A DNA stretch of 55,040 nucleotides, taken from assembly GCF_022549775.1 (NCBI RefSeq), contig NZ_JAKZGP010000031.1, positions 1 through 55,040 of the forward strand, in the 5' to 3' direction. The notes below the pieces were generated by a model. That model searched no databases. It saw nothing but the letters and a program-made list of their open reading frames with translations, and was not told where the DNA came from. The position numbers and the translations under genes were made by a program. Shown here one piece after another: positions 8,752 through 18,695 of this stretch. The stretch is from Belliella filtrata (lineage in GTDB: Bacteria > Bacteroidota > Bacteroidia > Cytophagales > Cyclobacteriaceae). Numbering within the stretch: the stretch's first letter is position 1; each line of letters opens with the position of its first letter.

Positions 8752-10248
8752 TCACTTCTTTTCTTCATGAAACCTCTTCATAATACCATATGAGCCTGAA
8801 AATCCATGTCGCTCTCGAAGATAAATTTTGGTAGTACGAATATTTGAATGACCAAGAACCTGACGGATTTCTTCCTCAGAATTTCCTGAATAAGCCATGT
8901 GATTAGCCAGTGTATGTCTCGGCACATGTCCTGTCAAAGTGGGTATTCCCATAGTTTCACTCACTCGTTTCAATGCACTGTTATGTCTGGTCCTAGCTCT
9001 ATGAATTTGGTATTCCTGTTCTTGAGAAAAGTCTTTTCCATTTTCTAGGGAATCCTTAAAATCATCATAATTCAGCATCGGGAAAAGAAACTGGGTTGGA
9101 AGGTCTTTGACTAATTTGAAGAAATATCTTATTATTTGATCTTCTAATCGATTTTGAGTGTCCTTAAGGTAAGTTGTAAGCTCATAGTGAGATTGTTGAT
9201 TGGCGACCTGTTTAATGACGTCAGTCAGTAGTTCAAGATTTAAGTTTTGAAAATCAATTCCATCAATCCTGAATAACTGTTGTATTGATCGAGCGTCCAG
9301 AATCACATTACCCAACTTTACATCATTGATGGCTTGATCATATTGATCAGGAAAGTAATCCTTCAACACTTGAATCATTGGGAAATAAAAAGGCACGGAC
9401 AAAACATCGGAAGTCTTTCTTATCGGTATTATAAGCTTATCTACCATAATCATTGAATTAGTCAAGGTAACTGCATCGATAAGTCTGATTCCTGCAGAGT
9501 AATACTGAAAAAGGAATATATCCTTAGCTAGATTCTGAGAGGTATAACAACGTTTCCTCCGTTTAATAGGTACATATTCTTCCAATTCCTTGATCTGATC
9601 CCTTGAAATTGAAGGTGCCAACTTCTTAACTTGTGTCCTTTGAGTGAAGTTAAAAAAGGACGTGGTATTTACTGGACTTTGAGTGCCCGAAAACTTATTC
9701 CAATGGTCAATAAAAGATTTCAGAATAGATAAGTAATTGAATATCACTGTTGGACTTTTAGGTTTTCCTGATTTGCCATATCCACGTTTTAAACCTATGG
9801 TGATTTCACGGATTGTGTTCAAATCTCTAAGTTTAGAGAAAGGAAGGTACTTGGTTCCGAATCGTTCAATGACCACTTTTCTTAATGTTGACAGAACGGT
9901 TTTGTACTTATTATAAGTAGAAACTTTTTTAGTACCATCTTGATATCCCCGTTCCAACTCCTTTTCCATATACTGTAAAGCACAGGATTCATCGGTATTT
10001 AGTTTTGTTGATTTCGGATTTTCAAACTGAAATTTTTGTTCCTTCTCACGTAAAGTTTTGTTAATTTCATTTGAATTAGGTTCCTTCTGCTTTACTCTTT
10101 TTTTAATTTTGTCCCAATTTTTTTCAAGAATCCGTATTCCAAGAGATTTACGATGAATCACCTGGCTGCCATTAGTCACAATTTCGTAAATCGTTTTAAT
10201 ATCCGGTGATTTCGTAGGAAACAATATGAAGGTGTAGTTCGTCGCCAT
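8752..10248 (-). CDS. Tyrosine recombinase (integrase of element 1)
   Basis: A 498-residue phage-type integrase that would catalyse insertion and excision at tRNA-Arg. Visible active-site residues are R255 (YYSAGIRLID), H441 and R444 (GHVPRHTLANHM), H467 (VLGHSNIRTT) and nucleophile Y476 (KIYLRE). The N-terminal arm-binding and SAM-like core-binding regions span about 1-205. An insertion between box I and box II makes it longer than simple integrases. It starts 10 bases after the 84-residue gene, with which it is probably cotranscribed. Position near attL fits the role. Confidence 0.93.
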   Translation of the reverse strand: MATNYTFILFPTKSPDIKTIYEIVTNGSQVIHRKSLGIRILEKNWDKIKKRVKQKEPNSNEINKTLREKEQKFQFENPKSTKLNTDESCALQYMEKELERGYQDGTKKVSTYNKYKTVLSTLRKVVIERFGTKYLPFSKLRDLNTIREITIGLKRGYGKSGKPKSPTVIFNYLSILKSFIDHWNKFSGTQSPVNTTSFFNFTQRTQVKKLAPSISRDQIKELEEYVPIKRRKRCYTSQNLAKDIFLFQYYSAGIRLIDAVTLTNSMIMVDKLIIPIRKTSDVLSVPFYFPMIQVLKDYFPDQYDQAINDVKLGNVILDARSIQQLFRIDGIDFQNLNLELLTDVIKQVANQQSHYELTTYLKDTQNRLEDQIIRYFFKLVKDLPTQFLFPMLNYDDFKDSLENGKDFSQEQEYQIHRARTRHNSALKRVSETMGIPTLTGHVPRHTLANHMAYSGNSEEEIRQVLGHSNIRTTKIYLRERHGFSGSYGIMKRFHEEKK

Positions 10249-10258
10249 AAGTCAATTT

Positions 10259-10513
10259 TTAGGATGCCGAAGCTAAGCCTATATTTATTTTTTGCAGCTT
10301 ATTGATTCGGATAACTTGTATTTTGCTTCGCCCTTCTTTAACATATCGGAGGTAAGTAATAATACCGTCAACCAACTCATTGTCTTTGTTAACCTTAATA
10401 AACCCTAAGTTTTCTTCTGACTCAACTTCCTTGATGGTTAGCATGATACCTTTTGGAATGATGATTTCTTCAATATCAAGGTATTCAAGGTTATTCTCAT
10501 AGTTGTTTTTCAT
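10259..10513 (-). CDS. Small protein upstream of integrase
   Basis: An 84-residue acidic protein of unknown family. Its middle (IIPKGIMLTIKEVESEENLGFIKV) looks like beta strands, and the C-terminal part is basic (GRSKIQVIRINKLQKI). It ends 10 bases before the integrase start, so the two are likely cotranscribed. Small genes in this position often encode recombination directionality factors, but no winged-helix motif is evident here. The role is therefore open. Confidence 0.6.
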   Translation of the reverse strand: MKNNYENNLEYLDIEEIIIPKGIMLTIKEVESEENLGFIKVNKDNELVDGIITYLRYVKEGRSKIQVIRINKLQKINIGLASAS

Positions 10514-10594
10514 GGCGAGAGATAGATTTTAAAAGAAAACTTCCTCGGTATGGAATTAATAAAGATATTCATATCGAGGAAGTGACTATTTAAA

Positions 10595-11017
10595 CTACTT
10601 TTGAGATTTTGGTGTCAAAAACTTTTTAGCAACTTTCATTGTCTCCTCAGTTGTTCCTTCCAGGTTTCCAAATACTTCAGGAGTAATTCCACAATCAATA
10701 AGTATTTTATGAGCTTTTTTAATGATTTGCTTCATGGCTATTTCATTTACTTTGTCCTTTTCCTCGTAAAAATCTTCAGTCCAATCTCTCCTACAAATGC
10801 AACTCACATACCAATTAGCATATATATTATGTCTATAGTGAGTAATTAGATTAGCTATCCAAAGCGTTTTTTCATCAGATTGAAATACTTTCGCCAGATA
10901 TGGAGATTGTTTTATTTTCACATTTGTAATCGGACAGATTTGTTCTTTAAGGTATCTTAGATTGTCTTCTTTGTTAAGAATATCTACGTTATTTATATAA
11001 CTTTTCATGTTTTTCAA
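10595..11017 (-). CDS. Conserved hypothetical protein (THYRH motif)
   Basis: A 140-residue protein with a notable core: LWIANLITHYRHNIYANWYVS around residues 52-72, rich in His, Tyr and Trp. A helical region follows (EKDKVNEIAMKQIIKKAHK). Cys residues occur at CPITNVK and CICRRDW. It starts two bases after the stop of the ParB-methyltransferase gene, so the two are cotranscribed and probably work together. I do not recognise a named family. Conserved His/Arg/Trp clustering suggests nucleic-acid or metal binding, but that is only inference. Confidence 0.6.
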   Translation of the reverse strand: MKNMKSYINNVDILNKEDNLRYLKEQICPITNVKIKQSPYLAKVFQSDEKTLWIANLITHYRHNIYANWYVSCICRRDWTEDFYEEKDKVNEIAMKQIIKKAHKILIDCGITPEVFGNLEGTTEETMKVAKKFLTPKSQK

Positions 11018-11019
11018 TT

Positions 11020-12819
11020 TTAAGCTACGTTTTTAAAATATTGATTTTCAATTTGGAATAAGTAATTGCTAGGAACTTCCTCTTTTAGAGTTCTTAGGAA
11101 TCTGTTGTAAGAGAAGGTTATGGATTTTGAGTCGGTATCGTAACCGACACCATTTCGACCCAACCATAGGGCTGTATCTACAAATGTCCCACTACCATTG
11201 AAGATGTCCAGAACAGTATCACCTGGGTCGCTCGTCATTAGTATAGGGATGATACCTAGATACTCAGGTGAAGGAGCTACATGAATATAATCTGGGTCAA
11301 TTTTTTTCAATTTTGACCATTTAAAAATCGAACCTTCAATGACTCCTTTGATTTTCTGACTATCCAAGAAGTCAGACAGTGATATCCTAGGTCTTTTCAA
11401 GGAGTATTTTGGGCTTTTTACCTTCTTGTCTCCAGAGATTTCATCGTTACAACCAGTTTGAACTTCGATGTTTTCACCCTCAGACCAGAAGACCAGTTCC
11501 TTGTATTTGAAGTTTGTAGAGTTTTTAACAAAGTGAAAAATCTCCTCTGTTACAGGTCTTAGTCTTTTGATATTCCCCTGTGGTTTTGCATTAGTTTTCT
11601 TCCATTTGATTGTTTGAACCAAGTACCATCCATCATTCACCATTTCTACGACCAACTTGTGTGTACTTAAAGAACTTACCCCATTTTTGTAGGACTCCCC
11701 GATATTGACAAAAAGAGAACCTTCATCCTTCAGTACCCTTTTGATACCTCTGTAGAATTCTATACTTCTTTTGACGAAGTCATCTACATTCGGTTCTCTC
11801 CCAAATTGGATTTCATCTTTTGAAACTCCATCAGGATATATCCTCATGGACCAGTAAGGTTGAGAAGTGATAGCAACCTGTATAGAGTTATCCTCTTGGT
11901 CAGATAAGTCCAGAGAGGACTTATTGTACAACTTCACCCTATTGTTCTCAGCATACTCCAAAGACTCAATTACTGGATTAGATTTTGCTCTTTCGTCGAC
12001 CGCTTCCTTGTAGTTCTTCATCAGATTGAAGGCATTTGAAATAGACATTCCCTTGTTTTCGATTTTATCTAAGAGAGCCAATCCTTTAACCTCCTCGTTT
12101 CCACTCTCTTCGAATTCTTTGATTTCGATAATCTTTCTAAGAGTAGAAGAAGAAAAGTCAAGGCCTAGTAAGGCACAGGTTAATTGAAACCTGTCCTTAC
12201 CAACTAGTCCATAATCATCATCTTTGAGGTTGAGGTCACCAATCTGTTCCCTTCTTTTTCCTTGAGATTTACCAAGTACACCAAGGACTGCCTCTGCCTT
12301 CATGACTTGTTCTTGCAAAGACCTTTTAGTCTTCATGTTCTTGATTACATGAAGATCACTTACTTTGTCATCAGTCAGGTCAAATATTTCCACCATGATG
12401 TTTTCCCAGCCCAATTCCTGGAAAACTTTTAAACGAGATATCCCATCGAAAACATAGAATTCCTTTCCTCTTTGAACTACTGAGACTGGTTCAATTAAAC
12501 CCATCTTAGAAATCACAAACTTCAGACTTCTAAGATCCTTATTGATATAGGTAACCTCGGAGGATGGATGAATTTTAACCTTGTCCATAGACACCTCCAT
12601 GACAGGTCTAACTTTCACAGGTCTCAATTTGGAAAGGTCTAGATTTTCAGGGAACTTCTGAGGAACTACAGGTAGGAACTTGTATCCGTAATCACCAATC
12701 ACCTTAGTACAAGTTAATTGTGGATTGTTCAACATAGCTAGGTTCTTTTCAGATACCTCTTCTACTTTGAGAGTAGGGTTTAATACCTCGTGGGTATTGG
12801 TGATTTTCATTTTTTTCAT
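11020..12819 (-). CDS. ParB-domain DNA methyltransferase fusion
   Basis: A 599-residue fusion. Residues about 70-150 are a ParB/Srx-type domain (DGISRLKVFQELG at 125-137). Residues about 295-590 are an N4-cytosine/N6-adenine methyltransferase with motif IV before motif I (beta-type order). Motif I is DIFNGSGTF at 538-546, the SAM-binding loop. Motif IV reads TSQPYW (318-323) where the family has SPPYW; the codon is CAA in the sequence. That proline contributes to the target-base pocket, so catalysis may be altered or lost. Related ParB-MTases occur in phages and mobile elements as orphan methylases. It is followed by the 140-residue gene and lies downstream of the BREX operon. Confidence 0.85.
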   Translation of the reverse strand: MKKMKITNTHEVLNPTLKVEEVSEKNLAMLNNPQLTCTKVIGDYGYKFLPVVPQKFPENLDLSKLRPVKVRPVMEVSMDKVKIHPSSEVTYINKDLRSLKFVISKMGLIEPVSVVQRGKEFYVFDGISRLKVFQELGWENIMVEIFDLTDDKVSDLHVIKNMKTKRSLQEQVMKAEAVLGVLGKSQGKRREQIGDLNLKDDDYGLVGKDRFQLTCALLGLDFSSSTLRKIIEIKEFEESGNEEVKGLALLDKIENKGMSISNAFNLMKNYKEAVDERAKSNPVIESLEYAENNRVKLYNKSSLDLSDQEDNSIQVAITSQPYWSMRIYPDGVSKDEIQFGREPNVDDFVKRSIEFYRGIKRVLKDEGSLFVNIGESYKNGVSSLSTHKLVVEMVNDGWYLVQTIKWKKTNAKPQGNIKRLRPVTEEIFHFVKNSTNFKYKELVFWSEGENIEVQTGCNDEISGDKKVKSPKYSLKRPRISLSDFLDSQKIKGVIEGSIFKWSKLKKIDPDYIHVAPSPEYLGIIPILMTSDPGDTVLDIFNGSGTFVDTALWLGRNGVGYDTDSKSITFSYNRFLRTLKEEVPSNYLFQIENQYFKNVA

Positions 12820-12858
12820 AATAATTGAATTTAAAATTTAGACTTGTCGTGAATATTT

Positions 12859-12908
12859 CTGGGACAACCATGTAGGCATAGGAATCCCAGTAGAGGTATT
12901 TTACCTCT
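12859..12908 (-). promoter_or_regulatory. Two hairpins in leader of ParB-MTase gene
   Basis: Two perfect inverted repeats lie in the 167 bases before the methyltransferase gene: CTGGGA/TCCCAG (12859-12864 and 12885-12890) and AGAGGTA/TACCTCT with a 3-base loop (12892-12908). Neither is followed by a T tract on the minus strand, so a structured leader or operator is likelier than a terminator. Confidence 0.4.
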
Positions 12909-12986
12909 AACAATGTTTTATATAATTGATTTATTTAGATTGTTGTTAGTTTTTTAAGGTCAACAAGGTTTTCAAAAAAACACCCA

Positions 12987-13607
12987 TTAATCCGGGTATT
13001 GTTGGTTGTATTCTTTGAGACTTTCCTCTCGGATTTTCTCAATACCAAGTTTCAAAACCTGAGGGTCTTTTTTACCTCCTTCAAATTCATCCAACCTACC
13101 TAGAGATTTGACATATTTCCTTTCCCTTTCTCCCCTTTGATTTAACCAAAAACCTCTAGCAGTAAGATAAGTGATCTTTGATTTGGAGTGAACACTAGTC
13201 GCAATTTGGAGATCTGGTTGAATGACCAATTGCAGTCTTTTCATTTGGAGAAAGTGTTTGGAAATTAATGAATTGAAATCACCAACATATTCATATTCAT
13301 CCAAGAATTCTTTTTCTTTTTTAACTGAGGTAAAATAAATTTTTAGTAGTTTCTTTTTTAGTTTTTCTAAACGAATATGAAGATGGGTCAATGACTTATC
13401 TTCCATAACCTCCTTTTCAATATCATTTTCAAGCACTAGATTAATAAATTCAGTAGCCTCAGACTTCTCTTTCAATTCCATGAATTGTAACATATAATCC
13501 TTAATAAGATTATTTGACCAATTAATTTTACCATTATCTCCAGCCGATAGGAGAAGAAGTAAGCATTCAATGACTGGGGTATTTGTGACTTCAATTAATA
13601 AATCCAT
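12987..13607 (-). CDS. Hypothetical protein
   Basis: A 206-residue, mostly helical charged protein. The first 100 residues contain leucine-rich helices (ECLLLLLSAGDNG, then LHIRLEKLKKKLLKIY). The C-terminal part has a compact basic motif, TARGFWLNQRGERERKYVKSL, followed by GRLDEFEGG, which could bind nucleic acid. It sits between the BREX operon and the ParB-methyltransferase gene, 167 bases upstream of the latter. I do not recognise the family. Confidence 0.6.
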   Translation of the reverse strand: MDLLIEVTNTPVIECLLLLLSAGDNGKINWSNNLIKDYMLQFMELKEKSEATEFINLVLENDIEKEVMEDKSLTHLHIRLEKLKKKLLKIYFTSVKKEKEFLDEYEYVGDFNSLISKHFLQMKRLQLVIQPDLQIATSVHSKSKITYLTARGFWLNQRGERERKYVKSLGRLDEFEGGKKDPQVLKLGIEKIREESLKEYNQQYPD

Positions 13608-13774
13608 GTTGACCTTATTTATTACACAACAAAGCTAGCAAAAAGATAAATGTCATGCAAATAATATTGACAACATTTTTAAATATATTTTTATCTTGTA
13701 AAATAAATCTCTGAATTGAAATACCTCTTCGTTTCTTAAATCTTTAACACAATTACAGGGATTTGCAGAAAAAA

Positions 13775-14014
13775 TTAAATATTTAAAAGTTGTCTAACCT
13801 TAATTTTATCATTTTCAAGGGCGTTTTCAAATAGTTTTAATTTAATCTCATATTTCAAATCTTCAATTTTTATGATTTGCTGAATGTTGAAATTTCCAGG
13901 AGCGGTACTTCTATCATAGGTTCTTTCGATCGAACCATCTTCAAACAAGCGATAATCATCATCTAGCCCACTCTTATTTTGGAGATAACTAGAAAGAATT
14001 TTTTTTCCCATCAA
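13775..14014 (-). CDS. Small hypothetical protein after brxL
   Basis: A 79-residue protein, charged and without a membrane segment (MMGKKILSSYL start, GLDDDYRLFEDGSIERTYDR in the middle). It lies 84 bases after the brxL stop on the same strand and may be the last gene of the BREX transcript. No family is recognised. A start at the second Met (14011) is equally possible. Confidence 0.5.
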   Translation of the reverse strand: MMGKKILSSYLQNKSGLDDDYRLFEDGSIERTYDRSTAPGNFNIQQIIKIEDLKYEIKLKLFENALENDKIKVRQLLNI

Positions 14015-14098
14015 ATTTCCTTTTTAAAATTAATTTTACTTGACATATTTTTTCTTCTACGCACTTTTAGATTAATTAGTTACGTGTTACTTATTTGC

Positions 14099-16150
14099 TT
14101 AGAAATCCAAGTTTCTCGATATTAATAATCCATTCTCCACTACAGTCACCTCAAACTCCTTACAAATCCGCTTCTCTTGATAATACTCTGAGATATCATA
14201 CCTTCCTCCTGTCTTCTGCCAGATATCCAACCCTCTTCCTAGGATGATTTTCCATCCATTGTCAAGTTCTATACTTCTATCGTGCTGAATGTCGCTGAAT
14301 TCATAGGATAGATCTATACCTATTGGGGCTAGACTTTCTATTAATTCATTGAAAGCACCTTTGGCATTTTCAATATAATCCTCGTTGTTATTTGTTACCA
14401 AATGGATCCTAACTTCTTGATCTTCTTGTTTCAGTTCCGCTATCAATCTGCAAAACTCTATGAAGTTCCTCATTTGGTAGGGTAGTCTAATGTAAGGATC
14501 TTTGATAATGACATTTGTTGCACCCACCAAATAGTCCCCAAATAGACCTTTGTAGCTAACATTGGTCTGATTGTCCCTTATTGTTCGGTGCAGTCCCGCC
14601 AAGGTCTTCTTAATAGGGTCTACAGGAATGTTTGCATCAGGCAAAGACTCTTGTTTGATTTCAGTCTGCTTTTCGATCCCTAATTTAGGGTCTCCGTATT
14701 CCAGTACCTCCAAAGTTTCAATCTTATGGACTTTCCCATCATTTGAGGTGTATTCAAAATTGACCACTTCATCATTGAAGGTTTCATCCATCTTTCGAAG
14801 TTGATCTTTCACCCTTTTTCTTCCTTCCACCGCAAAATCCAAGAGTTCTTTGATTTGAACAGGATCCATGATCCCATTGGGGTAAATCACTTTAACCAAT
14901 CCTGAGAAAGTCTTCTCAATAGCGGTTTTATCTCTTGTAGTGATAGTAGAAGAAAGTTCATAGTATGATTTGTAGTCCTGAGAATGATCCTCCTTTCGAA
15001 GTTGTTTTAATATTTCGGCTAAGTAGTCAACAATAAACCCATAGTCAGAGGTGAACATTTCATTCCTCAATTTCTTGACCTCCCAACCAGGTAAATAACA
15101 ATGAACTCTATCTAAAAAAGCAGTATCATAATAATCCTTTGGAAGTGCATCGAACAAATCAGTATGGGTCAACATGTGTGGAACAGAATGGTCAGTGTTT
15201 CCTACAAATACCATAGACGCCTCTGCTTGATAGACATTGGTTCCTCTGGAGAAGGATTTGTTGGCCATGTAGTTTTTCATGATATCCACCAATCCTCTGT
15301 CCGCCTTTTTGGTCTTACCTGCGAACTCATCATAGGCTACCACATCCCAATATCCCACCAATCCAATCTCTCCATTGGAGTTGTTGACGAATAGTTTTGC
15401 CTTGGATACTTCACCACCGGATATCAGGATACCATGGGGTGATAATTCAGAAAAGACATGTGATTTTCCTGTTCCTTTGGGGCCTAGTTCTATCAGGTTG
15501 TAGTTGTTTTCTGCAAATGGAACCAGTCTGGTCAGTGCCATCAATTTTGACCTGAACGTAAATTCATCAGGATTCAGCCCAATAGATTGCATCAACAAAT
15601 CAACCCATTCATCTTTAGTAAATTGACTTCTCAATACTTTGTATTCCTCCAAATCCGCTTTGGATACCTGAATCAATTTGATAGTTTCAATAACCCACGG
15701 TAGGGTGTTTCTTTCATCTGAAGGAACATATTCAATGGTAATCAATGACCAAACACCCTCAGATAACAACTTTGGATATTGTTTAACCAATTCATCTCTG
15801 ACAGGAACTTTATTTAATCCCAAATTGGCGAAACTAGCTTCAAATCTATCTTCCTTGTCGTTTAGCTTAACTGACAGTTTATCAATAATTCTGTGTGAGC
15901 CTTTCTCTCTAATTACGGATTTGATAACTTGAGCTTCATCTCTATGAACAAAGTGTTTGGAAATGATTTGTTTGGTCGTTTCTATACCTTGTTGAATGGT
16001 CTCTTCATCATCAGTAGCACAATATTGTCCAAGAAGGTATTCCAATACGAAAGTAGGTACACTGGCATTTCCTTTAACCTGACTGGTTAAGTCTTTGCGG
16101 ACTACTTTACCTCCAAAGTGTCTATTAATCAAAACATCTAGCTCTTTCAT
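14099..16150 (-). CDS. brxL: BREX BrxL with MIT_C-like C-terminus
   Basis: BrxL is the AAA+ effector of type 1 BREX and assembles on DNA. The 683-residue protein has Walker A GPKGTGKS (223-230) and Walker B VVAYDE (270-275); the N-terminal domain fits the family. The usual C-terminal Lon peptidase serine motif (PSAG-like) is not seen. Instead about residues 530-680 look like an MIT_C domain as in eukaryotic MITD1: DPYIRLPYQMRNFIEFCRL, a helical middle, then HDRSIELDNGWKI and LGRGLDIWQK. MIT_C has a phospholipase-D-like fold without catalytic His-Lys-Asp. It starts 12 bases after pglZ and ends the core operon. The AAA call is firm; the domain swap rests on motif reading. Confidence 0.9.
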   Translation of the reverse strand: MKELDVLINRHFGGKVVRKDLTSQVKGNASVPTFVLEYLLGQYCATDDEETIQQGIETTKQIISKHFVHRDEAQVIKSVIREKGSHRIIDKLSVKLNDKEDRFEASFANLGLNKVPVRDELVKQYPKLLSEGVWSLITIEYVPSDERNTLPWVIETIKLIQVSKADLEEYKVLRSQFTKDEWVDLLMQSIGLNPDEFTFRSKLMALTRLVPFAENNYNLIELGPKGTGKSHVFSELSPHGILISGGEVSKAKLFVNNSNGEIGLVGYWDVVAYDEFAGKTKKADRGLVDIMKNYMANKSFSRGTNVYQAEASMVFVGNTDHSVPHMLTHTDLFDALPKDYYDTAFLDRVHCYLPGWEVKKLRNEMFTSDYGFIVDYLAEILKQLRKEDHSQDYKSYYELSSTITTRDKTAIEKTFSGLVKVIYPNGIMDPVQIKELLDFAVEGRKRVKDQLRKMDETFNDEVVNFEYTSNDGKVHKIETLEVLEYGDPKLGIEKQTEIKQESLPDANIPVDPIKKTLAGLHRTIRDNQTNVSYKGLFGDYLVGATNVIIKDPYIRLPYQMRNFIEFCRLIAELKQEDQEVRIHLVTNNNEDYIENAKGAFNELIESLAPIGIDLSYEFSDIQHDRSIELDNGWKIILGRGLDIWQKTGGRYDISEYYQEKRICKEFEVTVVENGLLISRNLDF

Positions 16151-16162
16151 ACTTTATTCATT

Positions 16163-18676
16163 TTAAAAAAAGTCATCAAAATCATTATCCATTCCTATTT
16201 TTAAAGTGTATGGGAATTTGGAAATGATATTCCATTTGTTTGTCCCTTCTACCTTTTCTTCAATCACCAAGAAAGTGCTAGAACTAGTTTTTTGACTGGT
16301 TGAAATTGTAAATTTCTTAACTACCTCTCGTTCTTCTGCTCGCTTGGACTCGGAATCGAATGTGTAGGTAACTACATCACTGATAACTTTCTTATTGGCT
16401 TCACCACCTTCGAATATGGCAAAATAGGATTTAATACTTCTCGCAAGGACGGTATCTGATACAGGTTGTTCTTGGTAGAATTTAATGGTATGGATATTCG
16501 TGGTAATTCGATTATTCGCTTTATTAATTACATCAATGTCAACCTTTGAAATGGTGTCAATTCGTTTCTTTGCCACAAATAATACTGGCACAACTACCTC
16601 TTGCAGTGTGGCTCCTCCATGTACAAATCTACTTCCACTTCCTTGCTTTCTAAGTCTAGAAATTCCTTTTGGAATCAAGACATCAACATCTGACTTGATA
16701 CTTAATGACTCAGCCGAAAATTTCGACACATTATTATTGAAGGTAAGGTTTCTACCAAGTACAAATCTCCGGTTATCTCTAATGACATCACCTTGTACGT
16801 TGGCATCAGCAAAGTCACTTTCTTCCAATACTTCATTTTGATAGATAAATCCATGGTCAGAAGTAATCACCACATGGTTGCCATTCATGTTTGTAATCTT
16901 TTTCACCAACTCTACCAAGAAGTTAATTTCATCTCTAGAGGCTTCAATTACCTTGTCCTCTTGGGTCTTGTCATCACCAAGTTTGTCAATTCTATTGTGA
17001 TAAACATAGACCAAGTCATGTTCCTGAACCAACAATTTAGATTCTTCACCTCTTGAAGCCATCTTCATTAAGTCCTCTGCCAGTATAGTTGTTGCCCTTA
17101 CCTTGGAATGTTCTTCCAGGACTTTTTTCCGAGGTTGACTTCCTCTAGTGCTTTTTCCATCGATTAGGATTTCATCGCCTTCTCCAAAACTCAATGTTTT
17201 GTGTGGTAAAAGTGAAGCCATTCCTAATTGAGTATAAGAAGGTAATCCTGTTACTTGATATCCCAATTTAGAGGAAAATCTACTTTGGGATTGAAATAAT
17301 TCATGAAGTGAACTTCCACATTCATATCGTAAGGCGTCAGATATAACCACAAAAACCTTAATCTTTTTCTCCAAATAAGGTGCTTGCACATCTCTCTTGA
17401 AGAACATCTTTTGAGAATTCACCCCAAAATACCAATCCTTTTGCTTATCAATAACTTCCTGCCATTTCTCACTTAATTTCAATAACCAAGTATTTGAATA
17501 CATCTTATGTATTCTCTGATATAGTGCATTGAGGGCATTATTCTGATTGGTCTCTCGATAATTTTGAAGGAATAGGCGGTAGTTTTGATCCATTTGATAC
17601 CACTTTTCAGTGTATAGTCTAAAGCCGTCATCATAGTCCTTGATTGTAATATCAAGGTTTCTTTTGATTTGTTCCACCAACTGAGCACCATAGTATAAAG
17701 TATCATAAAATGGACGGTATCTTGGGTACCAAAATTTGGATTCCCTAATTTTAATATAACTCTCAATTTTATCCAATGACAAAGTCTCACTGCGTATATG
17801 CTGAGCTAATTCTTTTATCGTTTTACGATCTATCTCCTCAAATACATCCTCATGAATCAGATCTTCTACTGGAAACTTATTGAGTAAATTATTGATATTT
17901 AAATCCCCCTGAACACGCTCAGAAAGTAACTTAAAAGAATCTTCAAACGACCTGGTATCTTTCCATGTGGAAAGTAAGACTTTAGCCGAATTATTCACTT
18001 GAGCTTTTGCTGCTAGTGGGTGAAAACTCTTTTGAAATGACTCCAAAAGGAAGTCATAAATGGAAGGACTAGCAGATTTGTAATTGAAATGGTTCTCAAT
18101 CATAGACCAAAACGGATCCTTCAGACCAAACCTATCCAATTCTTTGTTATTGGTCTCCTCCTTGCCATTCAAAAATCCTTGGGTATACGCTTTTACCATT
18201 CCCTCTATAGAGAGTCCTTCGTCTCCTAGAACCAATTGTAGCATCTTCAAAGTCAACTCAGATTCAGTTTCTTTGCCCTCAATCAATTGTTTAAGCTTAT
18301 TGACCCGATCTTTACTTTTGAAAAATTCTATATGTCTCTGTACCCAATTCCGATATGAAAAAGCAAGATCCAATTCTTGAAGGATCATGGCTTCTTGATC
18401 AGTATGGAATACTTGGTGACTCAATTCTATATCCAACAGCCAATTGTCTTCATTTCTCGGCTTAGGAAATGGAGCAAAAAGTAAGAATTTTTGGTTCGGT
18501 TTTAAGATCAAAAGTTCATGTTTCAGAAAGAACTCATTGTTATTCACCTTCCGCTTCTCTATATCGGGAAGTGAGAGGGAATCAAAATCTTCCTGAAAAT
18601 CCTTCTCTCCATCGTACCAAATAATGATTCGATGCTTAGAAAATAACCTGTTTAAACTTTCTTCAATTTTATTCAT
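16163..18676 (-). CDS. pglZ: BREX PglZ, alkaline-phosphatase-superfamily protein
   Basis: The hallmark BREX protein, 837 residues, normal for type 1. Residues 1-430 are the helical N-terminal region. The phosphatase-fold core begins at about 435 with VVISDALRYECG, where D447 is a metal ligand. ITSDHGFIY (605-612) supplies the Asp-His metal pair. The family binds metal and can act as a nuclease or phosphatase; its role in BREX is in the complex that methylates host DNA and excludes phage. It lies between the kinase gene (19-base gap) and brxL (12-base gap), so it is clearly cotranscribed. Confidence 0.95.
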   Translation of the reverse strand: MNKIEESLNRLFSKHRIIIWYDGEKDFQEDFDSLSLPDIEKRKVNNNEFFLKHELLILKPNQKFLLFAPFPKPRNEDNWLLDIELSHQVFHTDQEAMILQELDLAFSYRNWVQRHIEFFKSKDRVNKLKQLIEGKETESELTLKMLQLVLGDEGLSIEGMVKAYTQGFLNGKEETNNKELDRFGLKDPFWSMIENHFNYKSASPSIYDFLLESFQKSFHPLAAKAQVNNSAKVLLSTWKDTRSFEDSFKLLSERVQGDLNINNLLNKFPVEDLIHEDVFEEIDRKTIKELAQHIRSETLSLDKIESYIKIRESKFWYPRYRPFYDTLYYGAQLVEQIKRNLDITIKDYDDGFRLYTEKWYQMDQNYRLFLQNYRETNQNNALNALYQRIHKMYSNTWLLKLSEKWQEVIDKQKDWYFGVNSQKMFFKRDVQAPYLEKKIKVFVVISDALRYECGSSLHELFQSQSRFSSKLGYQVTGLPSYTQLGMASLLPHKTLSFGEGDEILIDGKSTRGSQPRKKVLEEHSKVRATTILAEDLMKMASRGEESKLLVQEHDLVYVYHNRIDKLGDDKTQEDKVIEASRDEINFLVELVKKITNMNGNHVVITSDHGFIYQNEVLEESDFADANVQGDVIRDNRRFVLGRNLTFNNNVSKFSAESLSIKSDVDVLIPKGISRLRKQGSGSRFVHGGATLQEVVVPVLFVAKKRIDTISKVDIDVINKANNRITTNIHTIKFYQEQPVSDTVLARSIKSYFAIFEGGEANKKVISDVVTYTFDSESKRAEEREVVKKFTISTSQKTSSSTFLVIEEKVEGTNKWNIISKFPYTLKIGMDNDFDDFF

Positions 18677-18695
18677 ATCTTAATTTTTCAAGAAA

